Below are positions 44,257 through 58,546 of a stretch of DNA of 64,000 nt, in pieces; the first letter of the stretch is position 1; every line of letters begins with the position of its first letter. The translations under genes were made by a program, and so were the position numbers. The DNA lies in assembly GCA_907164885.2 (NCBI GenBank), contig OU015490.1:220805869-220869868 (forward strand), given 5' to 3'. The stretch is from Dolomedes plantarius. Lineage: Eukaryota > Arthropoda > Arachnida > Araneae > Dolomedidae. Below the pieces are notes generated by a model. That model was not told where the DNA came from. It did no database searches and worked only from the letters and a program-made list of their open reading frames with translations.

Positions 44257-45540
44257 ATCTATTATGAAAAAGAGTTTTCTTCATGCATTTAATCGAAAGC
44301 TTTAAAATTGTTTTTATTTAATTGCATCAGAAATGATGAAAATTCAATCATTTGTTTGTTCAAAAAAAAAGAGAGTTTTCTATAGATTAGATACAAACCC
44401 TGTTGAATGTTATGCCTGAAGAAATGCATTTTAATCACAATTTACTCCCTTAACATAAAATAATTATTTCATAATTCAATATACTTTTGTTTGCAGTATG
44501 ATTGATCCTAGATTTCGTGCATTAAGAATATATCCATTGTGCATGCCTTTATTGTGTAAATATCGATTATTTTATGTTTACCTCTAATTTATCCTTTAAT
44601 AACTTATATTCAGGTATAACTGACCCTGGAGAAATAATCTAGATTTGCTCAAACAGACGAAAATAATTGTAACTCAATAGAGTAATAAAGGAAATCGAAA
44701 TACCCACTTTATTATCTTAGCGAGTGATTGAAGGAAGCTGGAACTAAAAAAAATGTTTTCCTGAAGTCGGGCTGATTTGTTTCCTCACAATACTGACAAT
44801 TAGTTCCGAGTGTCGATTTATTGATAGAAAGTAACATAAAAGAGAATGGGTATGTAATTCTACTCCTTTTTATTTCATTTCCGTTAGCTGGGAATGATTG
44901 CCCAGATAGACCATCGGTTTATCTGAAAAGGAAAGCGTTTTCTCTTTTATTGAAAGGGATGAAATTCGATATGAGTAAATATTCTTTAAATGTTGGTCAT
45001 TATTAGTTCCAGAGTCAGAACTAGGACGCTTAATGTTCTGTTTCTCCAAGCTATGTGTATTTACATCGATAAAATGGTATACAGTAGAAGCTTTTAGTTT
45101 CTTAAGAAATGTAGAAGCTCTGTGGTGTTATTGACGTTTTCCTTTTACATTTGTAGCCGTAAACATGACAGACTGAGTATTTACTTTATACTTTTGATAC
45201 TGAAAAATTCAACAAATAGCAAATATTTTTCTTTTCTGACGCAGCATTGAAGCAGAACGACATTGACCAATCAAGCTACGAATTGTTTGGCTTACTTAAA
45301 GTTACTGTATGCTGAGTTAAAACTGGATCCTTTAAGTTTAAAGTACGTATGTATTTCACTGTACTGCACACTGTAAAAATGAATTGCTGTTTCAGGGTGT
45401 AATGATTTTGGAAGGCGTATTTATCTGTTTTGGGTATCCCATATTTGTATCTTATACATGTCTTCGTACTCTTCTAGTTAAATTTCTACTTTTGTCATAT
45501 ACCTAAAACAGCATGAATACACTTATTTATATATATATAT
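44257..45540. other. AT-rich DNA, nothing recognised
   Basis: Short frames only. Confidence 0.45.
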
Positions 45541-45542
45541 AT

Positions 45543-45680
45543 AACAGTTCCGTAACTGACTCATTCACTCACTGGTATACAAGGCACAGAACAAACCGCT
45601 GGACCTAAAGGGTTGAAATTTTGCATAGCGATTCTTCTTATAGTGTAGGGGTGCACTAAGAAAGATTTTTCAAAAATTCT
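45543..45680 (+). repeat. Possible dispersed repeat of unknown class
   Basis: CTGACTCATTCACTCACTGG ... AACCGCTGGACCTAAAGGGT ... GAAATTTTGCATAGCGATTC ... GTGTAGGGGTGCACTAAGAA. I recall similar wording as a recurrent short sequence in other genomes, but cannot name the family. No second copy is seen here. Confidence 0.35.
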
Positions 45681-46157
45681 TCTTAGATTTTTTAAAATAA
45701 AATTTTTAAGCAGTTATTTTAACTTTTTTTACGTTTACATTTAAAATAATACTTTGAGGGTTATAAAATTTATATCACGATAAAGATCATAAAAATTCCT
45801 TTAAAATGAATTTTTTTTTAATCTTTACCTCCATTTCCTGATTTTTTTTGAATTTTTAAAGATTAATTTTTAGAATTTAATTTATGAAATACTGATCACG
45901 TGATTTATTTTTCTGGTACTTTAAATAAATTTATCGTCACGTGCATAACAACTAATTAAACAAAAAATATTTTTTCTCTTGCTAATGCAGCAGACGATTG
46001 GACATTATCCAAAAAAGTATTAAAATACAGTAAAGGAAATGTTCAACAAACTATACTATATTAACTTTACTATATTCTTTAGTATTCTTTATATTAGATT
46101 TAATTTGAATATTTTCTTCTACATTATTTTGTCTATAAAATTATCCTTTACGATATT

Positions 46158-46158
<1 letters not shown>
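45681..46158. other. AT-rich DNA, nothing recognised
   Basis: No supported gene. Confidence 0.45.
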
Positions 46159-46202
<44 letters not shown>

Positions 46203-46235
46203 CATCAATTGTACACATTGATCGTCGTATTTATC

Positions 46236-46270
<35 letters not shown>
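46159..46270. repeat. Two (TA)n tracts
   Basis: Tracts at about 46159-46201 and 46239-46270, separated by 37 bp of unique sequence. Confidence 0.9.
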
Positions 46271-46273
<3 letters not shown>

Positions 46274-46666
46274 GTCCCTCCAGCACCGGACAAACAGGAA
46301 CTTACCGCAAATCTCGGACAAACTTTATTCTATCAATTTTTATATGTTCGTGAGCAGCAAAAATTCACCAAATCCCCGGCCGAAACCTTGATGGGTCATT
46401 TAAAATTTCTTGAGGTCATAGTCACATGACCTTTGCACTCTTGCAGTGATTGGACAGAGGGCCCCAGGAAAGTTCTCTGGGATTGAGTCCCGTGGCCGTT
46501 ATAAAAACTTTGGCGCCTACGAGACTAGGGGTGAAAGGGAGGATATGTTGATTACCTACTTCAGTTTTTAGGTTACTTACAATGCCTTTGTTTTTAAAAC
46601 GAAAACGAAATTAACTCTATGCCCAAGGAAAGTTAAAAAAACTCAGAAATTAGTTAAGGTTTTTGG

Positions 46667-46668
<2 letters not shown>
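46271..46668. other. Less AT-rich segment bounded by (TA)n tracts
   Basis: CCGGTCCCTCCAGCACCGGA starts a segment unlike its surroundings, containing GGGTCATTTAAAATTTCTTG and a TATA-like TTATAAAAACTTTGG near 46499. It lies between TA tracts, like the LTR elements at 50-58 kb, so it may be an unidentified insertion or promoter-bearing repeat. No terminal repeats recognised. Confidence 0.35.
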
Positions 46669-47825
<1,157 letters not shown>

Positions 47826-47829
47826 TGCA

Positions 47830-48740
47830 TCATAAGTAATATCGCCGCCGTCCACACCCGAAGGTTATACGGCCCTTCAATAATAAAAATAATCATGCCG
47901 ACGGTAATCCAGCCCAACCGGGTCCCGAAGTTTTTCTTTTTGCAATTCCTTTACCTGTCTTTTTTTTTTTTAACTGAGGGGCTATCCACCTTCCCCTTGT
48001 AGGGGGAAGTGTATATTCATAATTTCCTGCATAATATTCTTCATGTACCTTCTACAATAATAATCCGTAAATAATTTACTAGGGGCCCAATCTTGAAAGC
48101 CCTAAGGTAGGATTTTTCGTGCTTCAGCCCATTTGCTACAATTGTATATACAGTGCTTAATAGTTTGTATATTGCCACACTCACAAAGATCTGTTTTAGC
48201 AAAAAAACTGTTTTGATAGACTCCTATACAGCCATGTTCAGTTATTGCTTGATTAAGAAGGAAATCTGCCGACAGTCTTTTCGTAGAAACTCTAGAGAAT
48301 ACCTCAAATACTTTCCTTCCTACACTGCTTCTCTCCGAATTTTCTTGCCATATATTTATGTAATAATTCTTAATTTTATTCTTAATCTGTTCTTTAGTTA
48401 ATTTATAATTTCCTGTGATTTCATTCAGTGTTGTTGCTTCTTTAGCTGCTGCGTCTACCATCTCATTTTCATTAATGCCACAGTGGGCTTTAACCCAGTG
48501 TAAGTTTACTGCTATCTCATGACTTTCTATTAGGTTTTTTTATATTTTCAATCCTATCTCCCTTAAAATAATATGTACATATACCTTGCAGTGTACTTCT
48601 AGAATCAATGTATATGTCGATTTCCTGTATTCCTTTACTTATAGCATCAGTGATGGCCATGTCAATGGCTTCAACTTCGGAGCTATAGGATGATGCATTA
48701 TTAGGTAGACATTTAAGTTTTGTTTGTTCTAAAACATTAA
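47830..48740 (-). mobile_element. 5'-truncated LINE, RNase H end plus 3' UTR
   Basis: The coding part at 48102-48735 encodes RNase H. Downstream on the minus strand is a non-coding tail with GGGGGAAGGTGGATAGCCCC, an A-run and CGGGACCCGGTTGGGCTGGA. The exact 3' end is unclear. The reverse transcriptase is absent, as expected from 5' truncation. Confidence 0.65.
48102..48735 (-). pseudogene. LINE ORF2 C-terminus: RNase H and Cys/His tail
   Basis: Read from 48735: ASSYSSEVEAIDMAITDAIS (catalytic Glu), IQEIDIYIDSRSTLQGICTY (catalytic Asp in DSRS), then a stop near 48530. After a frame change comes LHWVKAHCGINENEMVDAAA with the last Asp, followed by KEATTLNEITGNYKLTKEQI and the closing CECGNIQTIKHC motif, the zinc-binding end common after RNase H in LINEs. 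The order fits a Jockey/R1-type clade; the clade is inference. Truncation, the stop and the frameshift make it dead. Confidence 0.8.
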
Positions 48741-48741
48741 G

Positions 48742-49995
48742 GTTGTAACGTGTTCACGCCGCACCAACCCCTTCGTTGGTTTTCGAAGTGCATCATAAGC
48801 AGTCGAATATAAATGATTGATTATATTCCAAATTCTATCTAAGTTATGAGCAAACAACCGCACTGGACAAAAAGAAACTGATGGCCGTATGCTATATTTG
48901 GAAAAATTTGATTCTTGATTAACCAGATGGAAGTTATACAAATAGGTTTTTCCAAAAGTTCGTTTTTCCTCTTAACTTAGTGAGAAAAGGCAGAAACAAA
49001 TGGCAGATTGTTTTTAATTAAAACCAGAAAAATTTTTCAACAGACTATGCTATGATCAAAGTCTTCTGGATTTCACTTTAATGTAGAAGAATTTCAAAAT
49101 TATTTCTTAGGACTTTCATTTGTGACCTTTATACCACTAAAAGTAATGGAGAAACGGAAAAATAACTACATTAGAAATCTATGCAACGATAATTAAAAGC
49201 TATCATTGTGTGTTCCTTTTCTAATACTACATTTATCTGAGAGTCAACTCAGTTCATGGTGGAATCTGCAGTATTTGGTGTTTACAAGTCAATCATTCCT
49301 GTTACACTAATCTGGCAGTATATTGCTGTTATACTGTGCTAGAAAATATGGCCCAGGCTAGTTTCCTACCTTGTCTCAAAGGAAGATATTACTAAGGGCT
49401 GTCCTGACATTCCTGTGTAGCATCTGTACAACATTTTGGACTTTTTCGGAAATAAAAATTCAGTGATATTCCAATGCCGATAATACTTGGTACCACTCTG
49501 CATATTTATATAGAATAACATTAGCATAAAAGATGCGCACTTTTGTTTAAAAATTTATAACTCAGAGACTAAAACTTTAAGTTTAGACTTGTCGCACAAT
49601 TTTAATTATACTTTTCACAATCTGATTAATGTATGCGCGATTGAGCATGTGTTTTTGTTTTTCAAAGACAGCGAGATCATTTTTGTTTGGCTTTTTGATC
49701 TATTAAAGTGAATTTGTGAATCCTAAATATTTATAAAAATACACGTTATCGGGGTCACAATTTTGTTTTCTATTATTTCTTTAAAACTAAAATATTGAAG
49801 TTTTAGACAAAGTTCAATTTTATAAACAAAAAGACAATCCTATTTGTCTCATGAATACGATGTCAAGATGTTATAAATCGAAAATATAATAGCTTTAGTC
49901 ATAAAAATTTGAAAATTATGCATAGCGATTTTTCCTTGTTTAATTAACCCATGTAGGACCGCTCCATGTTTCCTTTATTGTAAATGCACCATATA
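48742..49995. other. AT-rich DNA, nothing recognised
   Basis: A 70-codon minus frame at 48729-48941 continues across the LINE boundary but shows no domain I know. Confidence 0.4.
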
Positions 49996-50175
<180 letters not shown>

Positions 50176-50690
50176 TGTCGGACTTAAGCGGGAACGAAAT
50201 AATTATTCTAAATTTAAAGGGGGCTTAGTAATTAATTTATTGTCGTGGCGTAATTCGCCACTATTCTCATATCTTGGTTCGAAATACATCGAGAGAAATC
50301 GGGGAAATTCCCTTTGGATTGATTGACATCTATGGCCACGCCTATGGTTCATCGCCGGTGTATGCGTCACAGAGATCATGTGGGCATGCGCGGTGGCTTT
50401 GGATGGCAGAAAAACAATAGCGTTTAATCAGACGGCGGGAAATTCTTGATGGAGATCGTCACGCGTTGCTTGGGAGCTTGATGATTCTTGGATTTAATTT
50501 ATCAGATTGAATCAGGTAGCTTAAGATTTTGGAAATAAACGATGTTCGATATATTAATTGTAGTTCTTTGCCACCGGCCTTTTAATTCATTGACTGCCAT
50601 AACTTTAATAATTAAGTAAAGATATATCAAGAAGGAATAAGTTTGGATGTAAGACGACGTACTGGGAGGGTGTAAGTAGCGAGCTCGTCA
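50176..50690 (+). repeat. 5' LTR of element 1
   Basis: 515 bp. By eye four substitutions separate it from the 3' LTR, near 50375, 50457, 50529 and 50610, so the insertion is young. It contains GGTGTATGCGTCACAGAGAT followed by a GCATGCGCGGTGGC block, which is also conserved in element 2 and probably marks promoter DNA. Confidence 0.92.
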
Positions 50691-53050
50691 ACACAAATTA
50701 AATTAAACCTAACCCAAAATTTTATCTATTCACGCCTAGCCAGATTGAATCAAGGTACTGATACATTTTACACAAGTCTCCATTTGAGACACAATTGTCA
50801 TTGACGAGCTATTAATCATCACAATATAAATTTCCAAAATTACAAAGATCACTAAAAAACACAATTATCATCAAATCTTATTAAAGAAAACACAATAATA
50901 CCTCAATCACACGTAAATATAGTAACCACTCAGTTCTTGTTAACAAATGTAGAAGACCAAATCTGTACAACCAAAAATAAAAATATCAACTCTGTAAATC
51001 AGACGCTGTACATCACTCTTCATCTGTGCACAAAACCCAAAAAACATATTTTTCGAAATTACATCATAATATTACACTTGTTTTATGAGATCCAAATTGA
51101 TAAAATATACACAAAGTAGCTTAAAAAAGAGCGTTTAAACTTTTTTTTTTCCTTATATAAACAACACATAAAGTTTAACCACATATGTGGAGTCAAGAGG
51201 GTGTTAGGCACCCAACATATAAAATCACTTAAGAAATGGATCTCTGAACTTTACATTATTGCTATTTCTTTATACAAAAAAAAAGACATCATAAAATTTT
51301 ACCAACCCAATCAATAAAATCAAGAACACACAATTTGAATTTTAAAAATATATGAGAAACAGTAAATTGGAGTCTAAAAATGTATGTAATCAACTTTCAA
51401 AATTATCTAGATTACTCAAAGCAGTTTCTTTTCTCAATGCTTATTACGCACTTTTCCTGATCACTCAATGACTTACTTAAAACTAATCCTAATGACATGA
51501 GGAGGCATGTGAAACAGGCTCATGCCCGGTCAAAACATTAATCATTTTATTATTTATTGACAAAACATGTTAAAAATTCACATTTTTCAATATGCTATCC
51601 AAATCTTACCAATTTCAAGGCCAAAATATTTCGTAACTTTCACATCTTACATTAATGCAAATTCCACACCTCATTTTTTTAAAATTATTATTTCGATATA
51701 GTAATATACACTTAACAATCAGAGGCCCTCCTCATTAAGCTTGCCGGTCGACCAAAAATATACACTAAAAAAAAACATTTAACACGATATTTATCAAAAT
51801 GTAACTTAAAATACTACTCCATAACACTCAAATAAACACAAAATATATACAAGGGATAAAAATGACCATCGTCGCACCAGGAAATCAGAATCTGCAAAAT
51901 TTTTAAAATTGCTCCTAATTTAGTACATTACATTGCTTTCCCCCCTCCCCAAGAACAAGATGGATACACAATTTAATTTCATAATATTATAACTTTAAAA
52001 CATTCCGAATTGTTTAAATATCAATTAATTTTTCTTGAAACATGAAATAAGTCTATCAAACTCAAAATCCTTATCAAATCAAACAAAACCTTCACAAAAA
52101 CAACAAATTTTTCAGCAGTCATTAAATCCGCTGAGAAAAAAATGAAAATTTTACATATCTTATCACAGATCTTTTTTAAAATGTGTCAGTTAATATTCAT
52201 TATATAACCCAATCAAGTGTTAACTAAAGTTTAACATACTCTTCAGTGAAACTGGGTGGGGAAGCTCTATGCGTATAAAATTGTATGGGTTTCAAAAATA
52301 CAAAAATACTCAATTCAATAACATAAAACTAATCTCATCAAAAATAATATTCCTCAAAAAACCCATATCGTATTTAATATTCTGACACAGTATTATAATC
52401 AATACACACATTATCGTTTTAATCAAACAGTTCTTTCGAAAACCAAGCTTAACTCATTTCACATAAAAGTTTAATAAAACGGAGCTTACCGGACTTTATT
52501 TATCCTGTCAAACTAAAAAAAATTTTACTTTTTCTGCACGAATTTTTTATTTTTACACAAAATCTTCTTCTGTTCTCCGGATGATGTTTGATAAAAAGTC
52601 GCCTCTGCTTTAGATGACCGAAAACCATGGCGTTATCGTTTTGTTTTAAAACGCAGATCTGACAGAATTCCTGTTGCTTAGCAAATTCACAAACCACGCA
52701 CCGCTGTCTTTAAAAACATAACTCAAGCTGGTTGCAGAGTCGGGAGAAAAAAAATTACATAACTTCCTCGTTTCGAGGTCTTTTGGCGAAACACAGCGCA
52801 GAGAGAACGAAACTCACTGCGACACACCCACGATGACTCTCTCTGGGAGAAAAAAAAATTGAAGAACAACTCGTGAGCGTGATGATTCGACGACTGATGA
52901 AAATCGGAACGGCAAAGTTATCCTCGCCGCGCAACGGTGTTGGCACAATTGGACACTCCGAAGGCACAATGAAGCAAACAGCAGGCAAAGCGTTGTTAAT
53001 CCACACAATTGAAATCGAAACATCATGTAGGTCGAGTGTAGAGTAGCTGT
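50691..53050 (-). other. Body of LTR element 1, inverted
   Basis: Reverse-complemented, it runs colinear with 55440-57945 of element 2. Anchors: ATGATGTTTCG (near 53020) with ATGATGTTCGC (55450); CTTGGGGAGGGGGGAAAGCA (near 51950) with 56547; GGGTGCCTAACACCCTCTTG (near 51200) with 57405; TGGCTAGGCG and GGGTTAGGTTTAATTT (near 50720) with 57870-57925. It holds no long frame. A hydrophobic frame starts MMFRFQLCGLTTLCLLFASL where element 2 has MMFADFAFCI; coding status is doubtful. Confidence 0.8.
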
Positions 53051-53310
53051 ATAAGTAGCGAGCTCGTCAACAGCCGAGCAGGATTTTGGGATCTCGCGAG
53101 GGAAAATAATCACCCCACAGCTTTTAAAAATGTAAGTTAAAAATAAAATTTTATCCAAGTTCTCGTCATGCTCCCTCGTGACTGCGTTGACGCGTTGGTA
53201 GAGTAAAATTTAGGTTTGGAGCTGCAAATTTTCGTGCTGATGCTTCGTGCAGAAACCAATGACAACGATTGCCGTCGCAGAGTTCCAGTCGGGATACCAT
53301 TCGACCGCAT
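53051..53310 (+). other. Leader of LTR element 1 with 18-bp LTR-end fragment
   Basis: TAAGTAGCGAGCTCGTCA (the last 18 bases of the LTR) precedes AACAGCCGAGCAGGATTTTG and ATCTCGCGAGGGA. The same leader follows the 5' LTR in element 2 (GTCGAGTAGAATTTTGTGAT, GTGCGAGGGA). It is where a primer-binding site is expected; I could not match a tRNA. Confidence 0.75.
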
Positions 53311-53433
53311 TAATTTTTGTCTTTCATATATTTAAATATTTTTTCATGTACTTCCATTTTCACATTACCATAATCTGTGTAAATAAAGTCATACTTGTAG
53401 AATTTTAAACTGGAACTGTTATAAAATTATAAG

Positions 53434-53550
53434 ATGAGTGGACAGCCTACAGGACTGTTGATTACATTACCACTCAACGAGGTAGATGAAAGTATTAAAG
53501 CCAGTACTTTAGATTGTAAAATGCTACTAACATTCCACGTTAATGGGTAA
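53434..53550 (+). CDS. Tiny ORF in LTR element 1, possible gag-start remnant
   Basis: A 38-residue frame begins MSGQPTGLLITLPLNEVDES and ends in TAA at 53550. It lies ~120 bp past the leader, where gag of an autonomous relative would begin. No counterpart was recognised in element 2, and no database comparison was possible. It may be the stub of a deleted gag gene or chance. Confidence 0.3.
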   Translation: MSGQPTGLLITLPLNEVDESIKASTLDCKMLLTFHVNG

Positions 53551-54025
53551 TAGTTATTTTGTGATTTTCAATTAATTTGTTCCTAGGTGAGTTTTTGAAG
53601 TGACATTGTTTTTCAGGTGATGTCCTATTGAGATTATATATTGGTATAATTAAGGTGATATTTTGAATTTATAGTGATATATTTAGAGATAATGCTGTAA
53701 TATTTTCCTATTTTGCTTCAAGTCATCAGTGATATAATATTGTACAACTCAAGAATTTTTGTGTAACTTGAAAAATTGTAAACTGTGTATTTTTAAACCA
53801 CTGCTCCAAGTCTTACAGAACAGAAAGAATTAATCCAGGGGTTGTTAAGGGAACGGTTGATTTTTAATTAAGGGGGTTTTCACTGGAACCTGTTGTGTAG
53901 AGAGACGTCCCTACTCAGCATGGTTTCCAGTCTACTGATGTAATGTTTTTTTTTATCGTAGGGGTTGTTGCCACAGGGAATTAGCTACTCCTTGTGTGCA
54001 CGCCTTCAAGGACGGGGGGGAAAGT

Positions 54026-55179
<1,154 letters not shown>

Positions 55180-58040
55180 TGAGTCGAGTAGAATTTTGTG
55201 ATCGTGCGAGGGATTAACCCCACAGCCGTTTTAAATTTAACTTCAAAGTATTTGAATTTTGTAAAATTTGTGTAGGTTTTCATCTCTCTTCTCGTGATTG
55301 CGGCATCCATCAGCGGAAAAATTTCCGGGAAAGAGCATTATTTTTGGTCTGAAGCTACACTTTTTTTTTTTTTTTGTTTGTTTGTGCTGATGCCAGCGAG
55401 TGAAATAGCCGATATATTGAGTTCCAGTTCCGGATAACGTGGTACAAGGATGATGTTCGCCGACTTCGCATTCTGTATTCACCAAGGTGGATGTTGTGCA
55501 CTGTCTTCACAACGCTTTTTTCTGTCCATGGTGTTGTGGGTGGATTTGTTTTCTGCAGTGTGTTATGTGAAAATTATTCGGGATATGTTTTTTCAACGGA
55601 TAATTTTTTTTCCATTCGTCTTCTGCATCGCGGACATCGTGTTAATCTTCAAAGATGTTTTTATTTCTGGTGCCAGAGAAACATCGAAATATGTTCTACT
55701 CTTGATTTTACATCTTCAGTCTACGTATAATCTCCAAGAGACTTCAAGATTTGTGTTGTTTCGCCAAACTTTGAGATGAAAACATGATGTTATTTTACGA
55801 CGTGACAAGCAATAAAGATAATGCATTTTAAATCAGTGATGCTTCGCGGTGGTGTTTGTTCGTGGCATTGACCAACAACATTGCGGAATTTTGTGAAATG
55901 TGTGTTTTAACAAAACGATATTGTCATGGATATACAATTTGGACCAGCGTAGGAAGTCATCAGAGAACGGTAAATTCAACAAAATGAAGACAATTTTGTA
56001 TTCAATAAATTCAACGTGTATAAAATTAATTAAAAATATTTTCGAACGGATTAGCTAAACTAGGATAAGCGAAATTTTATGATCTGAAGAGTGTATTGAA
56101 ACATATCTTGGGTTGTTGATTTTGTAATGACATGTTGTAATGAAAAACAGAATGTTTTTTGGAGGTGACGTAAGAATTTAAACTAGATTCAGTAACATTT
56201 TGGGAGCTACAATCCAAAAATTTTTAAAACTAATGTTAACCACCCCTGTTCGCTTAAGAATAAATACACTTTGGTACTACTAGGCGGATTTGGTCACTTG
56301 ATTTTTTTTTCTTCTGAAGGCACGTCGAATCTGGTTTGTTGAATATTTTAAATTTCAGTGGAGTTCAGACTACTGAATTTAAGTGCACGGTTGCTATTTA
56401 TGTGTACGGTTCTGTTCAGATTTTGAATAGAATTTTGAATGTGAAAGATTTATTTCATGTTTCCCAGGTAAATTGATTGGTATTTTGACATTGGAAAAGC
56501 TTTAATATTGTTATATTATGAAATTAAATTGTTTATCCATCTTTTTCTTGGGGAGGGGGGGAAGCAAAGTATAAGGTATTAAATTCTGAGTAGCTGTAAA
56601 AAAATTGAAATTTTTTATTTTATTAATTGTTAAATTAAGAGTTACAGGACTCGTCAAAAATTTGCAAAATTGAGAAGATTTTTTGAATAATTTGCTACAA
56701 AATCTGGTCTCCTGAGCTGATGATGGCCTTTTTTGCTTCTTGTATATATTTTTATGTTTTATATTTTGACTTTCATGAAGTGTTATTTTAATGTACATTG
56801 ATCATTACTATTATTATAAGTGTGTTTTTGTAGTGTATATTTGTGGTTGCCGGTAAAATAATGGAGAGGACATATTATGCTAAGTGTATTTTTATTGTAT
56901 TGAAATAAATTTTATTGATATTGAGTAATTTTGTTGGAACAATAGACGGGAAAATAATTCCCTATTTTTTCATTAAAATAAATATGATGTTGATGATTAT
57001 TTTAATTTTGATACGGATATAATGATGTTAACCAGATTAAATAAGCAGTAAATAACCAGATTAAATAAGAAGTGTGTATTACATGATTTATCAGTTTATA
57101 GATGATTTAGAGCTCGATTGATTATAAATAATGCATAATAATAAATAACAAGAAAGGGAATTTGTTTTGAATTTTATAACAGGGAAAGTTGAAGGATTAT
57201 AGTGTAAAGATGTGTTGATAATGTGATTCCATACTTTTAAAATATAATTTACTATTTCTCATATATTTTTATAATCTCATATATTGTGTAATCTTGGTTC
57301 TATTTATTAAGAAGATATAAACTTTATGATGTGTTTATGATTTGATAGAAAAAAATAATAATGTGAATTTCAGAGATCCCTTTCCTTTTTGATTTTATTT
57401 CTTTCGTGCCTAACACCCTTGACTTCACATTTAGGTGATTATAACTTTAAAAAAAAACCTATCTTGTTTAGGCTCTCCTTGTTTATGAGCTACATCTGTC
57501 TACCTTTTTCTCTCTGGATCTTTTAAAAATAATTGTGTAACTATGGCTTTATTTTAGAAAATATGCTTTTTTTTGGGTTTTGTGCACAGATGAAGAATAA
57601 TGTCTAGCGTTTGTTTTAGTGAGTTAATATTTTTATTTTGTTTGTAAACAGATTAGGACTTCTACATTTGTCAACTTCGAGATGAGTGTTCATTATATTT
57701 ATTTATATTTGATATATTATTGTGTATTTCCTTTGATAATATTTTAAGATAATTTTGTTTTTTGGTGATTGTTATAATTTGATAATTGATATGATAGTGA
57801 TTGATGTTGCTTCAAAGTCAAGTATGTCTCGAATGGAGATTTATGTAACATGAAATAATACCTCAGTTCACTATGGCTAGGTGCATGTACGGATAAATGT
57901 TTAGGTTAGGGTTAATTTTCATTTAGTGTTCATTAAGTTTAAATTTTAATTTCCGTTGTTTTCTCTTCTGGAGACTTGCCGCATGTGAACCGGCAATTCA
58001 TTTGTGTGTGCGCCTTCAGGTGGACGAGGGGGGGGGGAGT
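55180..58040 (+). other. Internal region of LTR element 2
   Basis: Leader, body and 3' tail without RT, integrase, protease or gag motifs on either strand. Conservation with element 1 is in blocks that do not preserve a reading frame, apart from a shared ATGATGTT start at the leader-body junction. Confidence 0.75.
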
Positions 58041-58546
58041 TGTTAAGAATTAATTAGAGAAAGGGGAGTAATTGAGATAATTTAAGGGGGGGCTTAAATT
58101 TAAATCTGATTTCTAGAGTTAAATGTCACTGTTTTTGTACTTCCAGACGTGCTACGGGAAAAGGGAATCCCCGTTTAGACTGTTGGACTTGATTCACGAA
58201 AGTTCAAGAAGGAACAGAGGGAATATCTTTTAATAGTATCGCGCTTAGCCACTCCCCTTCCCCATCTTCGGTGCATGCGTCATGAGCGCATGCGCAATGG
58301 CATTAGAATCTTTGAAACAAAAGAGTTTTAATTAGAGAGGGATTGATTTTGATCTTGGTTGAGTGCGCATCGTGAGGTGTGGGATGAAAACTTGGAACGG
58401 ATTGATTTGAAGTAATTAAGTTTAAGAATAAAACTCTTAGATATAAATTAATTGTAATTATTTACCACAGGCCTACGTTCACTGACTGCACGTTAATAAT
58501 TATTCGGGGAAAATGTTAAGCGGAAGCTACGTGTAGAAACACGTCA
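58041..58546 (+). repeat. 3' LTR of element 2
   Basis: 506 bp, directly after GAGGGGGGGGGGAGT and followed by TATATATT. Confidence 0.9.

Noticed and set aside
48729..48941. Continuation of the LINE frame upstream
   Set aside because: The 70-codon frame shows no RNase H or reverse-transcriptase motif and lies beyond the apparent truncation point.
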